From positions 34,688 through 98,687 of the forward strand of contig CAXXXS010000003.1 in NCBI GenBank assembly GCA_963665085.2: a stretch of 64,000 nucleotides of DNA, written 5' to 3'. A program made the translations under genes and the position numbers. The DNA is from G963665085 sp963665085. Its GTDB lineage: Bacteria; Bacteroidota; Bacteroidia; Bacteroidales; JAAAOM01. Below are positions 43,887-52,177 of the stretch, in pieces (position 1 is the first letter of the stretch; every line of letters begins with the position of its first letter). The notes below the pieces were generated by a model. It was not told where the DNA came from. It saw only the letters and a program-made list of their open reading frames with translations, and searched no databases.

Positions 43887-44087
43887 GGTACCTAATATGG
43901 AAGGAATAGCTAAATAAGTTGAGGTGAATGCTCTGTGACAGCTAATGACTGGAAAGAACTAAAATGAGAATATATAATTATATCTTTTATAAAACTTACC
44001 AGATACTAAGTGCCTTTGATGAAGAACCTAGTTTTGCTTCTGTAATGGTTTTGTGTTGGTTGTTTATGTTTAATAGTTGTACAGCCT

Positions 44088-44217
44088 CTTGCTAGCGCGA
44101 ATTTTCAATCCGTGTATGTAGAAAATTAGTGTATAAAAATGAAGTCAGAAACAACTAATTAAAAATATTAGTTAACAAAAAAAATAAAGTCACGGACTAC
44201 ATATTCGAACCAGCAAG
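44088..44217. repeat. 130-bp element with imperfect 27-bp terminal inverted repeats
   Basis: The left arm 44088-44114 (CTTGCTAGCGCGAATTTTCA...) and right arm 44191-44217 (CACGGACTACATATTCGAAC...) match as inverted repeats at 20 of 27 positions. The inside is AT-rich and codes for nothing. It resembles a decayed miniature inverted-repeat element or an old REP unit. Confidence 0.5.
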
Positions 44218-44438
44218 GCAGCATAATTCTAAACGAATAGGCATCGGTTGTAGATCCGATAACTATCCGTTTTGGAACCGATTTTTTCTATGCCTATCGG
44301 TTAACTAAGAAATATTCTCCGCGCTAACTCAGCGTCCTCTTCAGTTAAAAAATAATTTACAATAAAAAACCTCCATCATAAAAACCCTATCCATATTGAA
44401 ATACAAACAGGGCAATTTCTCTCAAACTTAATCCTTGC

Positions 44439-45362
44439 TTACATCGGTTTTACAGGAATACAAATATCCAGTATAAACTTTTTCTCCGGGTGTTCTTCAT
44501 GGTTGTTGTGGTACAACTCATAAGGATGTCCATCTGCAGGTTGATACCCGCTTTCTGATAACCAAACACATACTGCATTCCAGGCTTCCGTGAACTCAGT
44601 AACAGAAATCTCAAAATTACCAACTACATATTTCCCAGTAGGCAGAGACATATTCCCAAATTCTCCTTCTGTCTTTACATCTTCATTCACAGTAATACAA
44701 GCACTTTGTCTTACTTTATCAATCTCTGTTACGGAAGGATCATCATGATAAACCGTTACTGTTTTTACATCAGGTGAACTTAATAAACCACGGGGGCCCG
44801 CCCATTTCATTAGTTTTGCATAAGCCTGTCCAATTAAATTAAAATCTCCCATATGACGGCAATACACTAAATTTAATGCCGGCATCTCCTTAACTTCAAT
44901 TTTTTTCTTCATAATAGAATCTCCTTTTTTTAATGAATTAACGTCACAAACGTAATCATCACCGGAGGCTATTAATTTATTGTTCTTGCTATTTGATTGA
45001 CCATTCTTGCTTTTTTCAATTTCCCAGTTTTCTCTAAACTCCTGGGCACTCATTTTAAAGTGATCTTTAAAGTTTCGGCAGAACACAGATACACTGTTAA
45101 ATCCACATTGATACGCTATTTCATTAACCGGCATTTCCAGATTATTTAATAATAATCTTCCTGCTGTCTCTACCCGTTTTCGTTTAATGAATCCATTTAA
45201 AGTCTCACCGGTGAAAACTGAAAATATACGGTGAAAATGAAAGGCCGAGAAATTCGCTACTTCAGATAATTTAGTAAGAGATAAATCGCTGTTTAGGTTC
45301 TGTTCAACATAATCGATAACATTATTAATTCTGCGGATATATTCTTTTTGATATTTATTCAT
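44439..45362 (-). CDS. AraC-family regulator with GyrI-like effector domain
   Basis: Transcription factor of 307 aa. The N-terminal AraC double HTH (~8-105) reads LTKLSEVANFSAFHFHRIF and VNEIAYQCGFNSVSVFCRNFKDHF. A linker (~108-150) leads to a GyrI-like/SOUL-type ligand-binding domain (~150-307; IEVKEMPALNLVYCRHMGDF, GKYVVGNFEISVTEF, WLSESGYQPADGHPYELY, DICIPVK). This is the Rob/BmrR-type arrangement that senses amphipathic or drug-like molecules. It has no operon partner; the VWA/OmpA gene diverges from it, with the two starts 93 bases apart. Confidence 0.9.
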   Translation of the reverse strand: MNKYQKEYIRRINNVIDYVEQNLNSDLSLTKLSEVANFSAFHFHRIFSVFTGETLNGFIKRKRVETAGRLLLNNLEMPVNEIAYQCGFNSVSVFCRNFKDHFKMSAQEFRENWEIEKSKNGQSNSKNNKLIASGDDYVCDVNSLKKGDSIMKKKIEVKEMPALNLVYCRHMGDFNLIGQAYAKLMKWAGPRGLLSSPDVKTVTVYHDDPSVTEIDKVRQSACITVNEDVKTEGEFGNMSLPTGKYVVGNFEISVTEFTEAWNAVCVWLSESGYQPADGHPYELYHNNHEEHPEKKFILDICIPVKPM

Positions 45363-45454
45363 CCTGTAAATATATAGTGATCCAAGGAAAATAATATTTA
45401 CGAAAACAAGTTGTTAATAAAATAACTTATCTTAACCGCGACTTAAATAAAACA

Positions 45455-48400
45455 ATGTTTGTTAGCAGAATTATTTATCGGGTAAGAACTTTAATCACTA
45501 TAATTTTATTTGTTTTTCTTGGCCAACAAATAAAAGCCCAGGAATTAAAGATACTTGATATTAATACGGATGAATACCCTGTTATAAGCTCCCGGTTTGT
45601 CCTTACAACTGAATCAAATTCAAAAGTAACCGACCTTAAAAAAGAAGAGATATATCTAAATGAAAATACTCTTAACCGGGAAATCATATATCTGAAAAAT
45701 CCTGAAATAAAAGCTATGCCACTTTCTATTCTCCTGGTTTTCGATATCTCCGGTTCGATGAAAACAAACCGCATGAGAATAGCACAGGAAGCAGCTCTGG
45801 GATTGATTAACGAGGTTGATTTATCATCTTCTGAAATAGCTATATCTACTTTTAATTATAGTGCTTTTTTAAACTGTGATTTTACGCACGACAGCTCCCA
45901 ATTAGTACAAGCAATAGAAAATCTAAATTCAAGTGGTGGTACAAGTTATGAAGATGCTTTTATGTCTGATCTTACCGGAGGAATTGAGATAGCCAAACAA
46001 GGCAAGAATAAAAAAATCATCATTTTTATGACCGATGGTTTAGGGAATGCAAATTCAGACACAATCATTAATCTCGCTACAAAAGAAGATATTACAATCT
46101 TCACAACAACCATAGAATTAGAAATGCCTCCTGTCTTAAAAAAGATATCAAAAGAGACTGGAGGATATTATTTTGGACAGGTTAACGATCCAAAAACTTC
46201 GAAAACTATATACAGCAAGTTATACCACGATATTGTTGCTACCGAATATGGCGTTATGAAATGGATGGTTGCCGATGATTGTGAGGATATTCATCATGTC
46301 GACATAAAAACCCGTGGACTTAGTTCAAATTCTTTTTTTGAATTACCTGTTGATTCCATTGAAGGATTGGTTGTTATCCCCTCTTCCCTATTTGTTCGTT
46401 CGCAGGAAAAAGATTCGATGACAACAAAATTCATTCGTATAGCTTCTCCACATAAACCGATTACTATTTCAAATATTGTTAGTTCAAATACGGATAAACT
46501 CACAATAGACAAACCTGATTTCCCTCTTGTGTTAAGGCCTGGCGATAATTATCAACTAAAAATAAATTATGCCGTAAAAGGCACGCCTGAAGAAAAATTA
46601 CAACTAAAAATATATACAGAAAACTGTCTCCAACGAAATAACATCGATATTCAATATGGTATTCCCGGGAAGATTGAAGTAATAAGACCTGCCAAAGGAG
46701 ATATTTATGGTGCCGGAATGGATACTGTTATTGAATGGATCGGTATCAGCAAAAGTCAACCTGTAGCACTGTATTACAAATATGGAAATATAAATTGGCA
46801 AAAGATTACTGAGACCAAGGGATTAAAATATACGTGGGAAACTCCATATGATACTTCAACTACATATCAGATAATGGCTAAGCCTGCAGATGCTACAGAT
46901 TTTGTTAAAAAGTATGAAATCCCCGGACAGATAAGAGATGTAAGGATAATGGACGTTAGCAATGATGGTAATTTATTTATTACACAAGATGTTGTTGGTA
47001 TGATCAGTGTTTGGGAAAATAGTTCCTTAAGACCGGTCAAGAGTTTTCGCAATCAGGGTTCAAAATTCATCTATTTTAGCAAGGATGATTTATTTATGAT
47101 TATTTACAATACACACACAATTACTGTTAAAAATATTTTCACAGATGCCCAAAACCAGCCTATTTACAAAGAAAACTACAAGATATTTGCTGCTCATCCT
47201 ACATTGTATGGAGATGAATTTCTTTTACCGTCTGAAGTGCGATTAAAAGCAAAAAATATAAGTGAATTTAAAGATGCTATAACATCTGAAGTATTATTTG
47301 AACTAAATCATGATGAAAACGCTCCATTGTATGCAGCCAAATGCGAAGATGCTCAGATGGTTTTATTTATGAACAGGGATTATTCACTGGATATTTACGA
47401 TTTAAAAAAACACAGGACTAAAAGACTAACCCGCAAAGATGAAATAGTTACAAGGGCATATATTAATCCCAATGGTAAATTTGTATATGCAGAACAGGCA
47501 GATTGGAGAGGTATCATTGAGACAAACCGAGGCAAACCAGTTATCAAATTTGGCGAAGAATCATACATACGTTTTAGTCCGGACGGAAACAGGTTACTCA
47601 CAATAAATAAAATGGGCCAACTAAATTTATGGGATATTGTCTCTCAAACAAAGTTAGGAACATTCCCTCATGCCAGCTTATTTAATTTCTCGCATAAAGG
47701 AAATATGTTTTACATGGTTCATGATAACACGATTACCTTATTTGATATTAACAAAGGATATACTATTCATAAAATTGTTACTGAGGATATCAGGGATATA
47801 AGTATTTCGCAAGATGGCAGTGAAATTCTTGCAACATCCAATGGAAAAGCTGAAATTTATGATTGTGCTTCCGGTGGACTTAAATTTACGATTGTCAATC
47901 ATACCAGTCCGATAACAAAAGCTGTTTTTGCTGAAAACGATAAGATTATCACCATCAATCAAGATAAATCAATTGCTATCTGGGAACCATCACTTTCTCC
48001 GGAATCAGGACTATCCGGGGAATTTAGCATTGTCTCTCCTCTTCCTAAAGTTACTCCGGAATATAATTTAGGTTCTGAGATTGTTAGTGATAAAAAAGAA
48101 GTAATTCTTGAAAAATTTATGACTAACAATTCAATGTTTCCGATTAAGATACTGGATTACCAATGGGGGGATTTTACAGATAATTATGAACTTGTAAGTA
48201 ATCCTCCTCCTTTTACACTAAAGCCACAAGATACTATTAATGTTGAAATACGATTTTTACCTTCAGATACAATTTCCTTTCCAACTTCAATAAATGTAGT
48301 TACACCTGGCGGCAATGTTGAAAGTAAAATCACAGGAAATGGAATTAGCAAAAAATATTTACTCCAAAATAGAATTATTGATTTTGGAAAGATTGAATGG

Positions 48401-49282
48401 AATACATCAAAAGACACGCTTGTTGAGCTCATTCGAAATATTTCTAACGAGATTATCACTATTAACTCGATACAGAATAACGGTCCGGATACGGAACAAT
48501 TTTCAATAGTAAAAAATATTAAAGATGTACCATTAAATCCGGGAGAAAACCTCAAAACAAAGCTTAGTTATACTGCTCTTCGATTAGGAAGAGCATCTGG
48601 CAGTCTTGATATTAATATTGATAATCAACAGATTCTTGTTCAACTCTTTGGAGAAGGACTTGGGGCGCGAGAAGTTTTTATTCGGGGAAATACCATTGAT
48701 CAGGATAGTAATGTTATTCAATCTAAAATTGTTTGCACTGAAATAAACGCAAAAAAAGAGATTTTCACAACCCAAACAGATACATTTGGTAATTTTAGTT
48801 TTCCGTTATTTACTGCTGGAAATTATATTAATTATGCAGAAAAAGACGGATATATTTCCGCCAGTGAAAATTTTGAAGTCACATCCCCCTTCTTAAAAGA
48901 CACAATAGATATAACCATTATGCTTTCTAAAATTCAAAATGGAACGCTGTTCAGGCTTAATGGAGTGTTTTTTGAATTTGCAAAAGCAGAACTTATTCCT
49001 TCCTCAAAAACCGATCTCAACAGGGTACTAAAACTCTTGAAAGAAAATTCAGAATTAAAGCTTGAAATTCATGGTCATACTGATGAAATTGGGACTGAAG
49101 ATGATAATATGGAACTATCAAAAGCAAGGGCTCTTTCAGTAAAAAAATATCTAGTTGAGAACGGAATTTCAGAAAGCCGGATTTTTATTCAATACTTTGG
49201 AGAAACAAAGCCTTTAGCTCCCAACAATACCGATTCTGGCAGACAACTTAACCGAAGGGTAGAATTTTTAATAAAAGAATAG
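45455..49282 (+). CDS. Large envelope protein: VWA + beta-propeller + OmpA domains
   Basis: 1275 aa, exported (signal peptide ending KAQ at residue 29). Order of parts: von Willebrand A domain (~92-260) with the metal site DISGS (Asp97, Ser99, Ser101) and FMTDGLG; Ig-like region (~280-400); WD40/propeller-like repeats (~490-830; RDISISQDGSEILATS, LNLWDIVSQTKLGTF); DUF1573-like Ig domains (~850-1060; PQDTINVEIRFLPSD); a carboxypeptidase-regulatory-like domain (~1075-1150); and a C-terminal OmpA peptidoglycan-binding domain (~1165-1275; LEIHGHTDEIG, RALSVKKYLVENGI, NRRVEFLIKE). The protein should be periplasmic, bound to peptidoglycan, with an intact divalent metal-binding adhesion site. Partner unknown. 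Confidence 0.87.
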   Translation: MFVSRIIYRVRTLITIILFVFLGQQIKAQELKILDINTDEYPVISSRFVLTTESNSKVTDLKKEEIYLNENTLNREIIYLKNPEIKAMPLSILLVFDISGSMKTNRMRIAQEAALGLINEVDLSSSEIAISTFNYSAFLNCDFTHDSSQLVQAIENLNSSGGTSYEDAFMSDLTGGIEIAKQGKNKKIIIFMTDGLGNANSDTIINLATKEDITIFTTTIELEMPPVLKKISKETGGYYFGQVNDPKTSKTIYSKLYHDIVATEYGVMKWMVADDCEDIHHVDIKTRGLSSNSFFELPVDSIEGLVVIPSSLFVRSQEKDSMTTKFIRIASPHKPITISNIVSSNTDKLTIDKPDFPLVLRPGDNYQLKINYAVKGTPEEKLQLKIYTENCLQRNNIDIQYGIPGKIEVIRPAKGDIYGAGMDTVIEWIGISKSQPVALYYKYGNINWQKITETKGLKYTWETPYDTSTTYQIMAKPADATDFVKKYEIPGQIRDVRIMDVSNDGNLFITQDVVGMISVWENSSLRPVKSFRNQGSKFIYFSKDDLFMIIYNTHTITVKNIFTDAQNQPIYKENYKIFAAHPTLYGDEFLLPSEVRLKAKNISEFKDAITSEVLFELNHDENAPLYAAKCEDAQMVLFMNRDYSLDIYDLKKHRTKRLTRKDEIVTRAYINPNGKFVYAEQADWRGIIETNRGKPVIKFGEESYIRFSPDGNRLLTINKMGQLNLWDIVSQTKLGTFPHASLFNFSHKGNMFYMVHDNTITLFDINKGYTIHKIVTEDIRDISISQDGSEILATSNGKAEIYDCASGGLKFTIVNHTSPITKAVFAENDKIITINQDKSIAIWEPSLSPESGLSGEFSIVSPLPKVTPEYNLGSEIVSDKKEVILEKFMTNNSMFPIKILDYQWGDFTDNYELVSNPPPFTLKPQDTINVEIRFLPSDTISFPTSINVVTPGGNVESKITGNGISKKYLLQNRIIDFGKIEWNTSKDTLVELIRNISNEIITINSIQNNGPDTEQFSIVKNIKDVPLNPGENLKTKLSYTALRLGRASGSLDINIDNQQILVQLFGEGLGAREVFIRGNTIDQDSNVIQSKIVCTEINAKKEIFTTQTDTFGNFSFPLFTAGNYINYAEKDGYISASENFEVTSPFLKDTIDITIMLSKIQNGTLFRLNGVFFEFAKAELIPSSKTDLNRVLKLLKENSELKLEIHGHTDEIGTEDDNMELSKARALSVKKYLVENGISESRIFIQYFGETKPLAPNNTDSGRQLNRRVEFLIKE

Positions 49283-49361
49283 TATAAATTCAAAAAACAT
49301 GTTATAAAAACATGCATCCCAACAAAATTCTGTTCATTATACTAAATTGAAAATGAATTCT

Positions 49362-49369
49362 TATTTTTG
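49362..49369 (+). promoter_or_regulatory. Candidate -7 box (TATTTTTG) for the HD hydrolase-recF run
   Basis: An exact match to the Bacteroidota TAnnTTTG box lies 27 bases before the ATG of the HD protein gene. No clear TTTG -33 box at the right spacing was found, so this is a candidate only. Confidence 0.4.
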
Positions 49370-49396
49370 CAGGCACGAATCATAATTAACTAATAC

Positions 49397-49984
49397 ATGG
49401 ATGATAATGGTCCTTCGAGGGAGGAAGCTTACAATTTATTTAAAAAATACAATCAATCTGATAGCTTAAGAAAACATGCACTTGCTGTCGAAGCAGTAAT
49501 GAGGCATTTCGCCAAACTTTTTAAAGACGACGTTGAGAAATGGGGAATCATTGGATTGATTCACGACCTTGACTATGAAAAATACCCTGAACAACATTGC
49601 AAAAAAACAGAAGAAATTCTCAGGGAAAAAAAATGGCCTGATGAATATATTCACGCAGTAGTAAGTCATGAATGGAACATTTGCAGTGATGTTAAGCCTG
49701 TACATATTATGGAACGTGTATTGTATTGCATTGATGAATTAACCGGATTAGTTCTTGCTACAGCACTCGTTCGACCTTCAAAAAGCCTTGAGGATATGAA
49801 ACCAAAATCTGTTATTAAAAAATGGAATACAAAAGGTTTCGCTGCAGGAGCAAATAGGGAAATAATTGAAAAAGGAGCAGAAATGGTTGGTAAAGATTTA
49901 AAATTCATGATTAACGAAACAATCGAGGGAATGAAAAATGTTGCTATTGAGATTGGTTTGGCTACAAGTCATGTAGAAAATTAA
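49397..49984 (+). CDS. HD-domain metal-dependent hydrolase
   Basis: A cytoplasmic protein of 195 aa. HD-family metal residues are seen in RKHALAVEAVMRHFA (His), LIHDLDYEKYPEQH (His-Asp), HAVVSHEWN and the distal Asp in CIDELTGLVLATALVRPS. The general layout matches the small predicted HDIG hydrolases of Bacteroidota that act on nucleotides, but the substrate is unknown. It sits 25 bases before recF on the same strand and is probably co-transcribed with it. Confidence 0.87.
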   Translation: MDDNGPSREEAYNLFKKYNQSDSLRKHALAVEAVMRHFAKLFKDDVEKWGIIGLIHDLDYEKYPEQHCKKTEEILREKKWPDEYIHAVVSHEWNICSDVKPVHIMERVLYCIDELTGLVLATALVRPSKSLEDMKPKSVIKKWNTKGFAAGANREIIEKGAEMVGKDLKFMINETIEGMKNVAIEIGLATSHVEN

Positions 49985-50009
49985 ACTCCTTTATTTCTGA
50001 ATAATTTAT

Positions 50010-51128
50010 ATGTTTTTAGATCAACTTAACCTTATTCAATTTAAGAACCATCAAGAGGTAGAACTTTCATTATCTCCAAAACTCAATTGTTTTATTGGAA
50101 ATAACGGTGTTGGTAAAACAAATTTACTGGATGCAATTCATTATTTATCGCTTACTAAAAGCTATTTTAATAATGCTGACAGTCAAAGCATAAAGCATAA
50201 TGAGGATTTTTTTGTAATCCAGGGAAAATTCATTCGCAAAGAAGAATCAGAAGCTATTTATTGTGCCCTAAAAAAAGGTAAACGTAAACAGTTAAAACGA
50301 AACAAGAAAGAATATGAGCGCCTTTCCGATCATATCGGATTATTTCCTGTAGTTATGATCTCACCATCGGATATCAGCCTGATTCTTGATGGTAGTGAAG
50401 AACGAAGAAAATTTATAAATGCTGTTATTTCACAGTTTGACAAACCGTATCTTGAAGATACCATTAACTACAACCGTGCGCTTGCTCAACGAAATAAACT
50501 TCTAAAAGATTTCTCTGCGAGACAAGCATATGATGAAGACTTACTAAAGATTTGGGACGAACAACTTATCGAACTGGGAAATTCTATTTTTGAAAAACGT
50601 AAATCTTTTATCAACGATCTTATTGATATCTTCCAGGAATACTACAATTTTATCGCTCAGAAAAAAGAAACTGTAGATATTTTTTACCAGTCTGAATTAC
50701 TTAACGAGAATTTTGGTGAGCTTCTGAGAAAAAACAGGAATAAGGATCTTGTCTTACAATACACATCAACAGGTATTCACAGGGACGATCTTATTTTTAA
50801 AATAGGCGATTATAACATTAAAAAATTAGGTTCGCAGGGGCAACAAAAAACGTATCTCGTTGCACTAAAACTGGCTAAATTCGATTTTATAAAACGAGTC
50901 AACCAGCTAAATCCAATTTTGCTTTTGGATGACGTATTTGATAAATTTGACAACGAACGAGTTACCCAGATTATAAAACTTGTTGCAGAAAACAGGTTTG
51001 GGCAAATCTTTTTAACGGATACAAATCGGAGTCACATTGAACAAATTGTAAGGGAAACCGGCATTGAGAATAAAATATTTTTTATTGAGGAAAGTGGGGA
51101 GATAAAAGAAGTGATAAGTGATAAGTGA
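50010..51128 (+). CDS. recF: DNA replication and repair protein RecF
   Basis: SMC-like ATPase that loads RecA at gapped DNA with RecO and RecR. 372 aa. Walker A GNNGVGKTN (30-38), the signature region LGSQGQQKTYLVALKLAKF (~277) and Walker B LLLDDVFDKFD (~307) are all present, as are the RecF-specific VVMISPSDISLILDG and SEERRKFINAVISQFD. The last six residues (EVISDK) and the stop codon are encoded by the first copies of a GTGATAA tandem repeat (51111-51138), so the exact C-terminus depends on the copy number of that repeat. Confidence 0.96.
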   Translation: MFLDQLNLIQFKNHQEVELSLSPKLNCFIGNNGVGKTNLLDAIHYLSLTKSYFNNADSQSIKHNEDFFVIQGKFIRKEESEAIYCALKKGKRKQLKRNKKEYERLSDHIGLFPVVMISPSDISLILDGSEERRKFINAVISQFDKPYLEDTINYNRALAQRNKLLKDFSARQAYDEDLLKIWDEQLIELGNSIFEKRKSFINDLIDIFQEYYNFIAQKKETVDIFYQSELLNENFGELLRKNRNKDLVLQYTSTGIHRDDLIFKIGDYNIKKLGSQGQQKTYLVALKLAKFDFIKRVNQLNPILLLDDVFDKFDNERVTQIIKLVAENRFGQIFLTDTNRSHIEQIVRETGIENKIFFIEESGEIKEVISDK

Positions 51129-51138
51129 TAAGTGATAA
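51111..51138 (+). repeat. Four tandem copies of GTGATAA across the recF stop codon
   Basis: GTGATAA repeats exactly at 51111, 51118, 51125 and 51132. The unit is 7 bases, so gain or loss shifts the frame. The recF TGA lies inside the third copy region, and every frame of the repeat contains TGA or TAA, so alternative copy numbers still end translation quickly. Confidence 0.95.
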
Positions 51139-51224
51139 GAAAGGGAAGGAAGATGTTCTATTAATAATTCAAAGAACTACTAAGATGCTAAACAGTTTTC
51201 GTAATTTTATAAAAAAAACAAATA

Positions 51225-51689
51225 ATGCGAAAACTTAAAATATATATTGACACCTCAGTACTAGGTGGTTACTTTGATAATGAATTTGAGCAGGAATCAA
51301 AACAACTTTTTAATGAAATCTTGTCAGGCAAATACTATTTAGTTATTTCTGATCTAACAGAAAAAGAACTATTAAATGCGCCAAGTGAGGTTAAAATGCT
51401 CCTAATGAATCTATCAATTGATTTTGAATTAATCAGAGTAAATCAAGAATCGATTAGCTTAGCAAATGAATATATAAAGGAAAAAGTTATAGGAAAAACC
51501 AGCTTTGATGATTGTATACATATTGCAACTGCTACTGTCAATAAGATTGATATCTTAGTTAGTTGGAATTTCAAACATATCGTAAATATTCAAAGAATTA
51601 GAGGTTATAATTCCATTAATTTAAAAAACGGATATGCTATTTTGGAAATACGTTCACCAAAAGAATTAATTGATTATGAAGACGAATAA
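51225..51689 (+). CDS. PIN-domain toxin (VapC-like)
   Basis: Putative Mg-dependent ribonuclease toxin of 154 aa. It starts MRKLKIYIDTSVLGGYFD with the first acidic residue of the PIN fold (Asp9); further acidic positions are seen in DLTEKELLNAPSE, GKTSFDDCIHIATAT and IDILVSWNFKHIVN. The toxin gene comes first and overlaps the small antitoxin-like gene by 14 bases in another frame, an order and overlap common for this PIN subtype. Codon use and base content do not differ clearly from neighbours. The pair separates recF from the DUF721 gene. Confidence 0.85.
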   Translation: MRKLKIYIDTSVLGGYFDNEFEQESKQLFNEILSGKYYLVISDLTEKELLNAPSEVKMLLMNLSIDFELIRVNQESISLANEYIKEKVIGKTSFDDCIHIATATVNKIDILVSWNFKHIVNIQRIRGYNSINLKNGYAILEIRSPKELIDYEDE

Positions 51690-51834
51690 AGAATATGACA
51701 GTGTGAGAATGATGAGAGAGATACGTAGCAAAATAAGTTACGAAATCATGAACATGAATACAGAACAAATCTTGAGTTATCTTAAAGAAGGTCAAGAACA
51801 ATACGAAAAAGAAACAAAAAAAGGCCATAAATAG
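51676..51834 (+). CDS. Small antitoxin partner of the PIN toxin
   Basis: 52-aa helical, charged protein read from ATG 51676 to TAG 51834; too short for most gene callers. The sequence has SVRMMREIRSKISYEIMNM and ends EQYEKETKKGHK. The MMREIR-x-KI pattern followed by a short helical tail is one I recall from partners of PIN toxins in cyanobacteria and Chlorobi. It overlaps the toxin gene by 14 bases and ends four bases before the DUF721 gene, which may be translationally coupled to it. No DNA-binding fold is obvious. Confidence 0.75.
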   Translation: MKTNKEYDSVRMMREIRSKISYEIMNMNTEQILSYLKEGQEQYEKETKKGHK

Positions 51835-51838
51835 TTAA

Positions 51839-52129
51839 ATGAGAAAAAGTGATTCACAATCTATTGGAGAAGTTCTAAGCGAGTATATTAAGTCTATGAG
51901 AATAGACAGTCGTTTACAAGAACAAAAGGTAATAAAACTTTGGCCTGAGTTAATGGGGCCTGCCATTGAAAAAGTTACTAAAAAAGTCTATCTCAAAGAA
52001 GGAAAACTTTACGTTGAACTTTCCTCTTCTGTTGCCCGCAACGAACTTTTGATGATGCGTGAAGGAATTATTACAGTGCTTAATAAAAGAGTTGGTGGGG
52101 AGATTGTGAAGGAGATTGTTTTGAAATAA
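51839..52129 (+). CDS. DUF721 (DciA-like) protein
   Basis: 96 aa, cytoplasmic. IGEVLSEYIKSMRIDSRLQEQ, VIKLWPELMGPAIEKVT, LYVELSSSVARNELLMMRE and a C-terminal strand match the short DUF721 form. DciA, a member of this family, loads the replicative helicase DnaB where DnaC is missing. In Bacteroidota a DUF721 gene often lies right after recF; here a toxin-antitoxin pair intervenes. A hairpin follows the stop. Confidence 0.85.
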   Translation: MRKSDSQSIGEVLSEYIKSMRIDSRLQEQKVIKLWPELMGPAIEKVTKKVYLKEGKLYVELSSSVARNELLMMREGIITVLNKRVGGEIVKEIVLK

Positions 52130-52131
52130 AA

Positions 52132-52153
52132 AAGGCCACCTTTCGGTAGCCTT
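52132..52153. terminator. Bidirectional terminator between DUF721 and ppdK
   Basis: AAGGCCACC (52132-52140) faces GGTAGCCTT (52145-52153) with a TTTC loop and one mismatch. Read on the minus strand the stem is followed by a run of T, so it ends ppdK transcription; the plus-strand side is weaker. Confidence 0.75.
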
Positions 52154-52177
52154 CTCAATATATAGAAAGTGTTTTAA

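Larger units (their letters stand above)
43668..44438. other. Non-coding spacer with inverted repeats
   Basis: 770 bases with no credible gene between ndk and the AraC-type regulator. It holds a perfect 32-bp inverted repeat (43807-43886), an imperfect 27-bp inverted-repeat element (44088-44217) and a smaller ATAGGCAT/ATGCCTAT palindrome (44237-44244 with 44290-44297). The rest is AT-rich and featureless. Confidence 0.65.

Noticed and set aside
44088..44217. Intact insertion sequence between ndk and the AraC regulator
   Set aside because: No transposase frame and no target duplication that I could identify; only short imperfect inverted repeats remain.
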